DNA of 64,000 bases from positions 1 through 64,000 of the forward strand of contig WYAZ01000099.1 in NCBI GenBank assembly GCA_011526105.1, written 5' to 3'. The notes beneath the pieces are model-generated. The model did not search any database and was not told the DNA's origin. It was given only the letters and a program-made list of their open reading frames with translations. The DNA is from Deltaproteobacteria bacterium (lineage in GTDB: Bacteria; Myxococcota; Kuafuiibacteriia; Kuafuiibacteriales; Kuafuiibacteriaceae). The number at the start of each line of letters is the position of its first letter. The first letter of the stretch is position 1. Shown one piece after another: positions 1 to 7,828 of this stretch. The translations under genes were made by a program, and so were the position numbers.

Positions 1-4
1 CAAG

Positions 5-80
5 ACGCGAGGCCCGCAAGGCGGGCCGACGAATGCGCTATCCTGCGATAACGCGAGGAGGCCCAACACGGCGGGCCGAC
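5..80. repeat. Imperfect direct repeat with small hairpins upstream of the first gene
   Basis: Two imperfect copies (about 5-30 and 51-80) both start ACGCGAGG and end GCGGGCCGAC. Each can fold into a short hairpin: arms 11-17 with 21-27 (GGCCCGC/GCGGGCC, 3-nt loop) and arms 60-64 with 73-77. They sit just before the ribosome binding site of the gene starting at 118. They could be a transcription terminator of an upstream gene plus a leader element, or simply a duplication; no T-run follows either hairpin. Confidence 0.4.
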
Positions 81-117
81 GCGGATCGGCCGAAATCGCG
101 ACCGAGGAGGTTTTGAG

Positions 118-633
118 ATGAGCTCTAACACTCGAACCCGGACGATCGACCGTCGAACCTTCATCGCCGCCGCGCTCGCGAGCGGTCTGTTGCCGAGGCT
201 CGCCAGCGCCCAGCCCGACCCCGAGGCGCTGGCTCGCGTGCGCGCCATGAGCCCCCAACAGCGGGCCGAGCTCAAGGGGCGTCTCGAGGCCTTCAAGAAG
301 CTCCCGCCGGAGGAGCAGCGGCGCCTCGTCGAAGCCGCTCGTCGCTTCTCGAAGCTGTCGCACGAAGACAAGCAAGCCCTGCGCAGCGCGCACGAGAGAT
401 TTCGCAGTCTCTCCCCGCGGCAACGCGCGGCGGTACGAGAGAGCCATCGTCGATTCCGCGAGATGCCCCCCGCTCAACGCGAGGCCATTCGAGCCAAGGT
501 CCGAAGGCTGCGCGATCTCACCCCCGAGCAGCGCAAAGCTCTCAAGAAGAAGGTGCGCGCCTGGAAGAAGTTGAGTCCGGCGGAGCGAGAGCAGCGTCGT
601 CGGGCGTTCCGCGAACGACGCGGCACGCGTTAG
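118..633 (+). CDS. Tat-exported DUF3106-like helical repeat protein
   Basis: A 171-residue protein whose N-terminus carries a twin-arginine type signal: DRRTF around residues 11-15, then a short hydrophobic Ala/Leu stretch ending in ASA-Q near residue 32. The mature part is built of a degenerate repeat of roughly 15-25 residues with the pattern L-x-P-x-x-R/Q-x-x-L/A, rich in Arg, Lys and Glu, as in DUF3106 family proteins. It would form a basic, strongly helical periplasmic protein. The start is supported by GAGGAGG about 8 bases upstream. Function is unknown; family members often sit beside sigma-factor genes, but the window edge hides the upstream context. Confidence 0.75.
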   Translation: MSSNTRTRTIDRRTFIAAALASGLLPRLASAQPDPEALARVRAMSPQQRAELKGRLEAFKKLPPEEQRRLVEAARRFSKLSHEDKQALRSAHERFRSLSPRQRAAVRESHRRFREMPPAQREAIRAKVRRLRDLTPEQRKALKKKVRAWKKLSPAEREQRRRAFRERRGTR

Positions 634-760
634 AGCTCATCTCAGCAGAGGTACGCTTCGATGGTCTCACCTGAGAGCGGAGCTCGAGGAAGAAGGTGCC
701 CTCGGTTGCCCCTTTGCGTCCTTTCGGGTACGGCTCAACCTCCCACAGGAGGAATCGACC

Positions 761-1375
761 ATGAAGCTCTACGAAAACCCATTGTCCCCCAACTGCCGCA
801 AGGTACACGCGCTGGTGCAGCATCTCGGACTCCAGGTCGAGACTCAGACCGTCAACCTGCAAAGCGGCGCGCAGAAGGAGCCGGACTTCCTGGCGATCAA
901 CCCGAACGGAAAAGTCCCAGTGTTGGTCGACGGAAAGACCACCATCTGGGAGTCAAACGCGATCCTGAGCTATCTCGCCAGCCAGAAGGACACGACCTTG
1001 TGGCCCAAGAACAACGAGCGTTACCAGATCATGAAATGGATGTACTGGGAGGCCAACCACTTTGCACCGGCGGTCAGCAAGCTCGTCGGTCAGTACATCT
1101 TCGCGCCCATGCGTGGCTCTCAGCCCGACCAAGCAATCATCGAAGATGCTCTGAAAGCCTTCCGCACTCACGCGGCTGTGGCAAACGGGCAGCTCGAGTC
1201 CACGAAGTTCTTGACCGGCGAGACCCCCACGATCGCCGACTTCTCCGTCGCGGTGTGGCTCGGCTACACCGACATCTGTAAGTTGCCGATGGCGGAGTTC
1301 AAGCACCTCTCCCGGTGGTGGACGGATGTGCAGAGTCTTCCCGGAGGGAAGGCGCTGCTCGTGCCCAAGTCCTGA
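761..1375 (+). CDS. Glutathione S-transferase family protein
   Basis: A 204-residue soluble GST. The N-terminal thioredoxin-like domain shows SPNCRK (residues 9-14), the cis-proline motif in NPNGKVPVL and the ESNAI glutathione-binding motif; the all-helical C-terminal domain follows with the conserved TIADF segment. Expected role is conjugation or reduction of electrophiles with glutathione, exact substrate unknown. AGGAGG lies about 12 bases before the ATG. The next gene begins 8 bases after the stop if its GTG start is used, so the two may be co-transcribed. A second, divergent GST-like gene occurs near 60.8-61.4 kb. Confidence 0.88.
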   Translation: MKLYENPLSPNCRKVHALVQHLGLQVETQTVNLQSGAQKEPDFLAINPNGKVPVLVDGKTTIWESNAILSYLASQKDTTLWPKNNERYQIMKWMYWEANHFAPAVSKLVGQYIFAPMRGSQPDQAIIEDALKAFRTHAAVANGQLESTKFLTGETPTIADFSVAVWLGYTDICKLPMAEFKHLSRWWTDVQSLPGGKALLVPKS

Positions 1376-1383
1376 GCCATCGC

Positions 1384-2211
1384 GTGCAAAACAAGGCGAT
1401 CCGCACGGGCGGCTTCCATCACCTCACGGTGCTGGCAGCCGCCCTGATCATTCCTTCGGTCGCGGGCGCGAACCCCGCACTCGAGGCAAAGGTCCGCGAA
1501 CTCGAGGGTAAGCTGCGCGCGGCAGAGCAGGAACTCGCAAAGCTTCGCGCACCAGCAACCTACTTCGTCGATTGCGAACGCACCGATCTAGAGCGCACGC
1601 CGAGGCGCCTGGACCCATCTGAGTCGGAAGACCTGGGACGTGTGATCGAGCGACTCTCCACGCGTCCCGCAGACCCGGTCTATGATCGAGCACAGGTGGG
1701 CACTCCGGACCTGAAACCCAACGCCTACATGGTGCGACCGGGTTGTAGCTTCCTCGGCGGCGACCGAATCACCGAAGTGAACGGAGTCCCGGTGAGCGAC
1801 ACCAAGCGCCTCGCCGCGACACTCCGGTACCAAGACCGCTGGAGGTTCACCATCGGTCTACGTCAACACCTCGGTACCAAGGTCGAGGACCTCTCGGCGC
1901 AGAAGGCCTTCGACCTGGCCGGGGCCCTGGGGGTCAGCGGAACCGAAGCGCAGATCGTGCCCTTCTTCTCGGAGGGGAAGGAGCGGGGTTTCCTGGTTTG
2001 GTCGGTGACCCCCGGCGGCTACCTCGCAAGCGCGGGGCTCGAACCCAAAGACGTTCTCGTATCGGTGAACCGTCTCCCGCTGTCGCACGCGCAGGCTGAG
2101 AAAGTGATCGCGACGGAATGGAAGGCCAAAGGTCGCCTCGCCATCGAGGTGCTGCGCGACGGGCGATCGTTCTTCCTTCGAACCATCGCCGCCGGCTCCG
2201 GCGGGCGCTGA
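1384..2211 (+). CDS. Secreted PDZ-domain protein
   Basis: I prefer the GTG at 1384, 8 bases after the GST stop, because it places a plausible signal peptide (basic KAIRTGG then a hydrophobic run ending in VAGA-N) at the N-terminus; the reading frame extends further upstream to 1315, inside the GST gene. After the signal comes a short coiled coil (about residues 30-57), then a PDZ-like segment with the GG/D-I-x-E-V-NG-V-P-V motif and a second PDZ-like segment near the C-terminus (GGYLASAGLEPKDVLVSVN). No protease catalytic domain is visible, so this looks like a periplasmic adaptor or scaffold similar to the substrate-binding part of type II secretion GspC-like proteins. Function not assignable. 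Confidence 0.7.
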   Translation: MQNKAIRTGGFHHLTVLAAALIIPSVAGANPALEAKVRELEGKLRAAEQELAKLRAPATYFVDCERTDLERTPRRLDPSESEDLGRVIERLSTRPADPVYDRAQVGTPDLKPNAYMVRPGCSFLGGDRITEVNGVPVSDTKRLAATLRYQDRWRFTIGLRQHLGTKVEDLSAQKAFDLAGALGVSGTEAQIVPFFSEGKERGFLVWSVTPGGYLASAGLEPKDVLVSVNRLPLSHAQAEKVIATEWKAKGRLAIEVLRDGRSFFLRTIAAGSGGR

Positions 2212-2212
2212 G

Positions 2213-2947
2213 TCAAGACCGCTTGCCGGCGATCATGCCGCGCACGATGAATCCGAGCACGAGTCCTACAACGAGCACCGCAATGAAGGTGTAGGGCGCG
2301 GCCACGTTCTCGAGACCGTGGGGCACGTTCATTCCGAGCAGCGCGGCCAGGGTCGCGGTGGGAAAGAACAACGCGACCAGCGTGTTTAGGCGATGGCCGG
2401 CCAAGCTCATCTGGTGGCTCTGGTCCGCGAGGAGCTCGGTCTTCTGAGCCATCAGAAAGTCGAGCCCATTCTTGGCGTCGTTCAGCAAGATGTCAGCCTC
2501 GCGCTCGAGCCGATACGCGTCATCACGCAGGGAGATGAGATCCTTCGCGCCCTCCACGGAGCCCCGTGCCTCCTGGAGTGCGGCGTGCATGTTCCGCGTG
2601 GACCGCGCCAGCGGGAGTGCCTGGTTGATCACGTCAAAGTAAGCCGAAGCCGTGGCGGCCGCCTTCTCCGCCTCCTGGAGCGCGTCGATTCGCTGCTCGT
2701 ACTCTCCGAGGTGTGTCCGGATCGCGCCAAGCCCACCCCCCAGGGTAGAGCTCCAGGTCCCATCCGGCTTGCGCCAGAAGAACCGACCCTCCCGCTGGTC
2801 TTGATCGGCACGCGGAGCGGCGTGCAGGATCACCAGCACGTGTCCGTCGGCAAGCATCGCGCGCTGACGTCCAGCCTCGGCGCCGAGGCGATCGGAGATC
2901 TCGGAAGGGATCTCCCAATTAGCGGGAAGTGGGCTGCTGCGAGACAC
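2213..2947 (-). CDS. CorA-like divalent cation transporter
   Basis: The C-terminal ~60 residues contain two membrane helices separated by a short loop, and the first ends in LLGMN, the GMN signature of the CorA Mg2+/Co2+/Zn2+ channel family. The preceding ~170 residues are helical and charged, including a long helix typical of the CorA funnel. The family is usually about 300 residues; here the cytoplasmic N-terminal domain is short (about 244 residues from the GTG at 2947). An upstream in-frame ATG at 3055 would give 280 residues and abut the divergent gene at 3054, so the start is uncertain. Convergent with the PDZ gene, one base apart. Confidence 0.75.
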   Translation of the reverse strand: MSRSSPLPANWEIPSEISDRLGAEAGRQRAMLADGHVLVILHAAPRADQDQREGRFFWRKPDGTWSSTLGGGLGAIRTHLGEYEQRIDALQEAEKAAATASAYFDVINQALPLARSTRNMHAALQEARGSVEGAKDLISLRDDAYRLEREADILLNDAKNGLDFLMAQKTELLADQSHQMSLAGHRLNTLVALFFPTATLAALLGMNVPHGLENVAAPYTFIAVLVVGLVLGFIVRGMIAGKRS

Positions 2948-3053
2948 CGCCGAAGTGTGCCAAACCCCGGAGAAACCTGCCAGTGGGTCCCCTCGCCGAG
3001 CGGCCCCTTCGACTACCCAATTCCGCGCGAGTGCCGTAAGACCTCCCGGCCCC

Positions 3054-4619
3054 ATGCAGCTCTGGACGAACGGAAAGACGCACATCCTAGTCACGGGCCG
3101 CGGCCTCGCAAGGCTCGCCGCCCAGCGAACCATCCACCGCTTTCCGCCTCCGGCCCCGGGAAAGCGGGACGTCGAGCCACCGTTTCCGCTCTTCCTCGCG
3201 GTCTTGGATGACGATGGGACCGAGCTCGTCTTCGGTCGGCCCGACGGGTGGGCGAGTGCCAAGCTCGGCAAGCAGGGCTTCCGAGTCGAGGAGCACACCG
3301 CCGAACTTCCGCTCGCACTCGCAAGCCTCGGTGGCGAGAACGCGGTGGCCCTCGTCGCCGAGCCGCATGCTGCCGGCGGGCTACGCGCGGTGCTGAAGCG
3401 AGCGCGAGTGAGCCACAGCAAAGGCATCGAACTCCTCGACGCGTCCAGTTTACCGAAGGCCAAGCGCATCACTTGGTGGAAGGATGCTATCTGGGAGGCG
3501 GGTGATGTTCCTTGGCCCGAAGACGACATCGACGATCTCGACTTCTCGGAGCTCGCGATCGCGGACACCAGAGCAGAGCTCGGCAAGCTCCGCCTCCGCG
3601 TTACCCCGCACGGGGTCACCGCGACGAGCACACGCTCGGGCATCGTGGCGGTGTGGGACCGCGAGACGCTTGCGCCAAAGTTCGCCATCCGCATCCCGAC
3701 GCAGGACGAGGCCGAGATCTTCGCGCACGCGACCAGCGAGGGCGTCTTCGCGGTTTTGACCATCGAAGGTCGAGACTCCGCGATGCTTCACTCGAGCCCA
3801 GAGGGCAAGCTGCTCGCGAAGCGGCACAAGATGGGCCGCGACGCGGCCTACATGCTCGGCGATCCGCTCGTCATCGGGAACGAGGCCTACCTCACGCACG
3901 CGGAGACCGCGGCTAAGACCTATCGGGTAGGTCTGCCCGACCTGAGCGCGAAGGCGAGCAAGGAGTTCGAGGGCGATAAGACCCACATCCTCTATCACGG
4001 GGTCTCGGTCGACAGCGGCGCCGCGCTCGTCGCGTATGGTGATCCGGCGGCAGCGCCCCAGAAGTGGGAGCTTGCGGTCGTTCGTCCAGGAGAGAAGAAG
4101 CTCGCGGTCGAAGAACTCATCATCCCCGACTTCCGATCCCTTTCGCTCGGCGTGGGCGAAGGTGGCCCCAAGCGCATGGAAGGACCGCCGGCGCTCGGTC
4201 TCGCCAACAAGGAGCGGGCCTGGCGTACCAACCTCGGCGAGCCGCTCACACTCGCCTTCGACATCCCAAGCAACGGCGGTCCGAGCACCGGGCTCTTCTT
4301 CGAGCTGAGCGGAGACGTCCTGAAGAACGGGCTTCTGAAGCCCGTCGAGATCAAGCTCGGCGAGGTGACCGCGCCCTTCCAAGGCAGCGGCGCGAGCTGG
4401 AAGGTCGAGCTGCCTCAGGTCCCGATCGAGGCCGCCTTCGCCGCCGCCAACCCTCGCACGAAGCAGATCTTTCCTCAGTCGAACACCAAGCTCTCGGCCC
4501 AGGTTCGATTCGAGAGTGTGGCAAAGGGACAAGGCCTGCTCATGGTCCGCGTGGGCCCTCTGGCGGCTACGGGTCGCAGCGGCTCAGCGATGGACGGTCG
4601 AACCGTCACGATCGGCTGA
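3054..4619 (+). CDS. Unrecognised 521-residue protein, probably beta-propeller-like
   Basis: The ATG at 3054 fits best because the reading frame upstream of it (from 2955) is Pro/Arg-rich low-quality sequence overlapping the CorA-like gene on the other strand. There is no signal peptide or membrane helix. Much of residues 170-400 alternates short beta strands with Gly/Asp turns (for example a run IVAVWDRETLAPKFAIRI) as in WD/propeller-type folds, and a GLFFELSG segment near residue 420 could be a beta-sandwich. I do not recognise the family. The gene is convergent with the S46 peptidase and overlaps its 3' end by 36 bases. Confidence 0.6.
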   Translation: MQLWTNGKTHILVTGRGLARLAAQRTIHRFPPPAPGKRDVEPPFPLFLAVLDDDGTELVFGRPDGWASAKLGKQGFRVEEHTAELPLALASLGGENAVALVAEPHAAGGLRAVLKRARVSHSKGIELLDASSLPKAKRITWWKDAIWEAGDVPWPEDDIDDLDFSELAIADTRAELGKLRLRVTPHGVTATSTRSGIVAVWDRETLAPKFAIRIPTQDEAEIFAHATSEGVFAVLTIEGRDSAMLHSSPEGKLLAKRHKMGRDAAYMLGDPLVIGNEAYLTHAETAAKTYRVGLPDLSAKASKEFEGDKTHILYHGVSVDSGAALVAYGDPAAAPQKWELAVVRPGEKKLAVEELIIPDFRSLSLGVGEGGPKRMEGPPALGLANKERAWRTNLGEPLTLAFDIPSNGGPSTGLFFELSGDVLKNGLLKPVEIKLGEVTAPFQGSGASWKVELPQVPIEAAFAAANPRTKQIFPQSNTKLSAQVRFESVAKGQGLLMVRVGPLAATGRSGSAMDGRTVTIG

Positions 4620-6935
4620 GCGCGGTCTCCGGTGCAGACGCGAGGGGTACAGCAGCAGCCCCAGGATCAAGAGGCTCAGACCGGGCGCGTCTTCATCGAG
4701 GCTCACGGACCGGCAGCTCGACTCCGACGTATCTTTGGTGACGACCGCTGAAGCGCTGAGATCTTGGGGCACAGGCTCCGACGCGGGCTTCGCCGAGACC
4801 CCAAGCTCCGCCAGCAGCTCGGTGGCCTCTTCGACCTCTTCGAGCAGAAACAGCAGGTACCTCACGTCAACCGACACGTTTCGCGATCGATCCGCGCTGT
4901 ACGCGAAATCACCCGCGATGTTCTCCCACACGCGATCGAAGTTGAGGCCAACGAGCTCTCCCTTCCCGTTCAGGACCGGACTCCCCGAGTTCCCGCCCGT
5001 GGTGTCCGCGTCGCTGAGAAAGCAGGTGGGCACGTCCTCGAGTTGGGCGTCCGCGAATCGGCTCTCCTGCGCCTTCGGGTACGCGGTGCGAACGGACTCC
5101 GGGAGCTCGAAGGGCTCCTTGCCGGTGTGTTTTGCGATCGCGCCACTCAGCGTGGTTTGCGGCACCGCGAACAACCCGTCTTTAGGGCTGTATCCTGTGA
5201 CCTTTGCGTGGCTGAAGCGAAGTGTTCCGTTGGCGTCCGGATACACCGGGCCGCTTCGCGAAGCCTTCAACATCGAGACATACTTAGGGCCGAGCTGAAG
5301 CATGCGGCCGGCCCGTGCACCTTCCTCCGCTTCTTTGCCTTCGAGCTCGAGTACAAACCGCTGGGCAAGCTCGAGCATGGGATCCGAAGACCGAGCCAAA
5401 GCCTCCTCGTCCGCTGCCTCGAAATGAGCTCGCACGACCTCTGGGCGATGGAGCGCGGTGTCTTTCAAGACGCTCGCCACGAAAGCTCGAGTGGTCGCCT
5501 GAGCGGCGCGTGATCTGGTCGCCGCCGAAGCGCCTTCCCCGAGTAACACGTCGCCGTGCCCAAGAATGGACTCGAGCATGGCCTGCTCGACCTTTCTGTC
5601 GAAATCCCGGAGCCGTCGGTCATTCGCGAGCTCGAGGTCTCGGACGTTTCGGTCGCGATACATCTCCACGCGATCGAGGTCGTCCTTCTTTCGCTCCCTG
5701 GCGCGCCGGATGAGATCGACGGCGACCCCGAGCAGGTTGGACGCACGGGGCGCGTTCTCGAGCAAAAAGTCCCGGTCGAAGGTCCGATGCCGCTCCTCGG
5801 AGAGCTGCGTCAGCTCGGAGAGGACCGAGGTGTACTGCTCGCCCGCCTTCTGGGCCCAAGCGGAGAGCGCAGCCTCCTCACTTTGCCGGCGCTCGAGCAG
5901 CCCCAGCTTGCTGAGGCCGGACATCATGCCTTCGGCGTTCTTTCGGCGGTTGGCGAGGCTCTTCTTCAGCGCCGCGACCTTGATCTCGATCGCCCTCGCC
6001 TTGGCGCCTTGGGACTCGAAGATCTCGATCCACTCTCCGTAGAGCGTTCGAACGGCCGGCAGCACCTGCTCGAGCTGCCTCGAGACCTCGGACGCGGGAA
6101 GATAGCGGTGGGTTCGACCCGGGTACCCCACGACCATGACGAAGGAACTCGGGCGCACGCCCTGGGTCGAGACGGGGAAGTGGGCGCGCGGTCGGTAGGG
6201 GATGTTCTTCGGGTCATGGTCGGCGCTCGCGCCTTCAGGGGAGACGTACGCACGGAGGACGGCGAAGTCGCCGGTGTGACGAGGCCACATCCAGTTGTCG
6301 ATCTCTCCTCCATATTCGCCGATGGATGACGGCGGCGCGTACACGAGGCGAAGATCCCGCAGCTCGAGGTAACGGAAGAGCCGATACTCGGAGCCCAAGA
6401 AGAACTCCTCGACCTGACAACGCGCGCCGGTCCTGCCGGCCTCGCAGTCGCGAGCGAGCTGCTTCCTCTTGCGCTCGACCGCCTGGTGTTTGAGCCCGGG
6501 CTCGTCCGCCTCCGACGCCGCGCCGCGAACCTGCTCGGTGACGTCCTCGATTTGCTCGAGCACCCAGAGCTTGCTCCGGCCCACAGCCGGCAGCTCCTCG
6601 GCTTTGGAGCGCGCGAGAAAGCCGTTCTTCAGAAGGTCACGCTCCGGTGAGCTCTGCGCTTGAATCGCCCCATAGGCGCAGTGGTGGTTGGTCAGCATGA
6701 GGCCGTCCGCGGATACGAACCCCCCGGAGCAGCCGGAGTAGTTCACCGCCGCGCTCAAGAGACCGGGGCCATCCTTGCTCCACAAGGCCGAGGGCGAGAT
6801 CTGGAGTCCTGCGGCACGAAGGGTCTCTTCCTTCAACTCGAGGATCTGCTTGGGGGTCCATTGGCCCTCGTCGGCCCGGACGGTCGCGGCAGACAGGGCG
6901 AGGACCGCGAGGACCAGAAGACCACACACACGCAT
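4584..6935 (-). CDS. S46 family dipeptidyl-peptidase (DPP7/DPP11-like)
   Basis: 783 residues with a cleavable signal peptide (hydrophobic run ending ATVRA). The S46 chymotrypsin-fold triad is visible: His in TNHHCAYG (about residue 88), Asp in the DNWMWPRHTGDF segment and Ser in GGNSGSPV. These enzymes remove dipeptides from peptide N-termini in the periplasm or outside the cell for amino-acid nutrition; DPP7 and DPP11 specificities differ by one S1 residue I cannot call confidently. It is about 60 residues longer than typical members: the tail has a Cys, then a hydrophobic stretch GLSLLILGLLLY and an Arg/His-rich end, reminiscent of a MYXO-CTERM-type sorting signal. Confidence 0.9.
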   Translation of the reverse strand: MRVCGLLVLAVLALSAATVRADEGQWTPKQILELKEETLRAAGLQISPSALWSKDGPGLLSAAVNYSGCSGGFVSADGLMLTNHHCAYGAIQAQSSPERDLLKNGFLARSKAEELPAVGRSKLWVLEQIEDVTEQVRGAASEADEPGLKHQAVERKRKQLARDCEAGRTGARCQVEEFFLGSEYRLFRYLELRDLRLVYAPPSSIGEYGGEIDNWMWPRHTGDFAVLRAYVSPEGASADHDPKNIPYRPRAHFPVSTQGVRPSSFVMVVGYPGRTHRYLPASEVSRQLEQVLPAVRTLYGEWIEIFESQGAKARAIEIKVAALKKSLANRRKNAEGMMSGLSKLGLLERRQSEEAALSAWAQKAGEQYTSVLSELTQLSEERHRTFDRDFLLENAPRASNLLGVAVDLIRRARERKKDDLDRVEMYRDRNVRDLELANDRRLRDFDRKVEQAMLESILGHGDVLLGEGASAATRSRAAQATTRAFVASVLKDTALHRPEVVRAHFEAADEEALARSSDPMLELAQRFVLELEGKEAEEGARAGRMLQLGPKYVSMLKASRSGPVYPDANGTLRFSHAKVTGYSPKDGLFAVPQTTLSGAIAKHTGKEPFELPESVRTAYPKAQESRFADAQLEDVPTCFLSDADTTGGNSGSPVLNGKGELVGLNFDRVWENIAGDFAYSADRSRNVSVDVRYLLFLLEEVEEATELLAELGVSAKPASEPVPQDLSASAVVTKDTSESSCRSVSLDEDAPGLSLLILGLLLYPSRLHRRPRSADRDGSTVHR

Positions 6936-7033
6936 GGGCTGGGCCTACCGCCCGGATCGCCTGTGAGCAAGCCGCAGCACCGCTGTTGACCCTGGAACCC
7001 GGGGACTTCCTTGGACGATCGAACGGCCGGCGC

Positions 7034-7828
7034 TCAGAACGCGCCACCCACCTGCAGCAGTCCGTGCTCGACACCAGCGCTCGCCGAGAACCGAACCGGC
7101 GCGTCGTGGAGCGCCGGCACCAGGAGCCCGAGGCTCGTACCCACCGCCGCCCCCACGAGCACGTCGGTAGGGAAGTGATCACCGGCCAGGACGCGACTGA
7201 CCCCTACGAACGACGCGACCCCAAGCCCGATCCCGAGCGCGACATAGGGCATGGGTGAGCTTGGATGGAGACGCTTCAGCGTGGAATACATCGCGACGGC
7301 GGCGGCGAAGGTGCCCGCGGTGTGTCCGCTGAAGAACGAGAGCGAGGTGTTGCCGCGAGTGCGTTCCTCGAGCGAAGCCTCGGTCCCGTAGGCCAGTGGT
7401 CTCGGACGCCGAGCGCCCAGGTTGGCGAGCACCCCGAGTGCGTTGGACCAAAGGATGGCCTGCGCGACCACCACTGCATCGTTCACGCCGTTCTCGAGCC
7501 CCTCATCGAGCACGAGGGTGAGCGCGGCGAGTCCGTAGGTCGCCGCCACGGTCGCATCACTCACCGTGCGAAAGCCGGCGTCGAAGCGTCCGGCCGCGAA
7601 GCGATCGAGGATGAAGACGGAGTCTTTGCGACAAGCGTCCGGCCCGCAGAACGGAGGGGCGAGCTCATCCCTCAAGACCCAGCCAAAGGAGATCATGCCC
7701 GCCACGACCAGAACCGGAGCATCGACCTCGAGCCGCAGCTCGTAGGCCGGAAGAGAGGCCGCCGGAGACGGCGCGGCCTCCGGGCTGACGGTGCTGCTCA
7801 TCGCCACGAGAAGCAGGAGTGGGTTCAT
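7034..7828 (-). CDS. PAP2-family membrane phosphatase
   Basis: A 264-residue integral membrane protein with a signal-like N-terminus. The three phosphatase motifs are present: RRPRP (motif 1), FFSGHTA (motif 2, catalytic His) and SRVLAGDHFPTD (motif 3, SR-x5-H). Family members dephosphorylate lipid phosphates such as undecaprenyl pyrophosphate, phosphatidate or phosphatidylglycerol phosphate at the periplasmic side of the membrane. The ATG overlaps the stop of the preceding gene in an ATGA arrangement, so translation is probably coupled to it. A longer same-frame reading up to 8458 is antisense shadow and was not used. Confidence 0.87.
   Translation of the reverse strand: MNPLLLLVAMSSTVSPEAAPSPAASLPAYELRLEVDAPVLVVAGMISFGWVLRDELAPPFCGPDACRKDSVFILDRFAAGRFDAGFRTVSDATVAATYGLAALTLVLDEGLENGVNDAVVVAQAILWSNALGVLANLGARRPRPLAYGTEASLEERTRGNTSLSFFSGHTAGTFAAAVAMYSTLKRLHPSSPMPYVALGIGLGVASFVGVSRVLAGDHFPTDVLVGAAVGTSLGLLVPALHDAPVRFSASAGVEHGLLQVGGAF

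Noticed and set aside
2948-3763. N-terminal extension of the CorA-like frame
   Set aside because: It overlaps the divergent gene starting at 3054 and is Ser/Arg-rich low-quality sequence; starts at 2947 or 3055 fit better.
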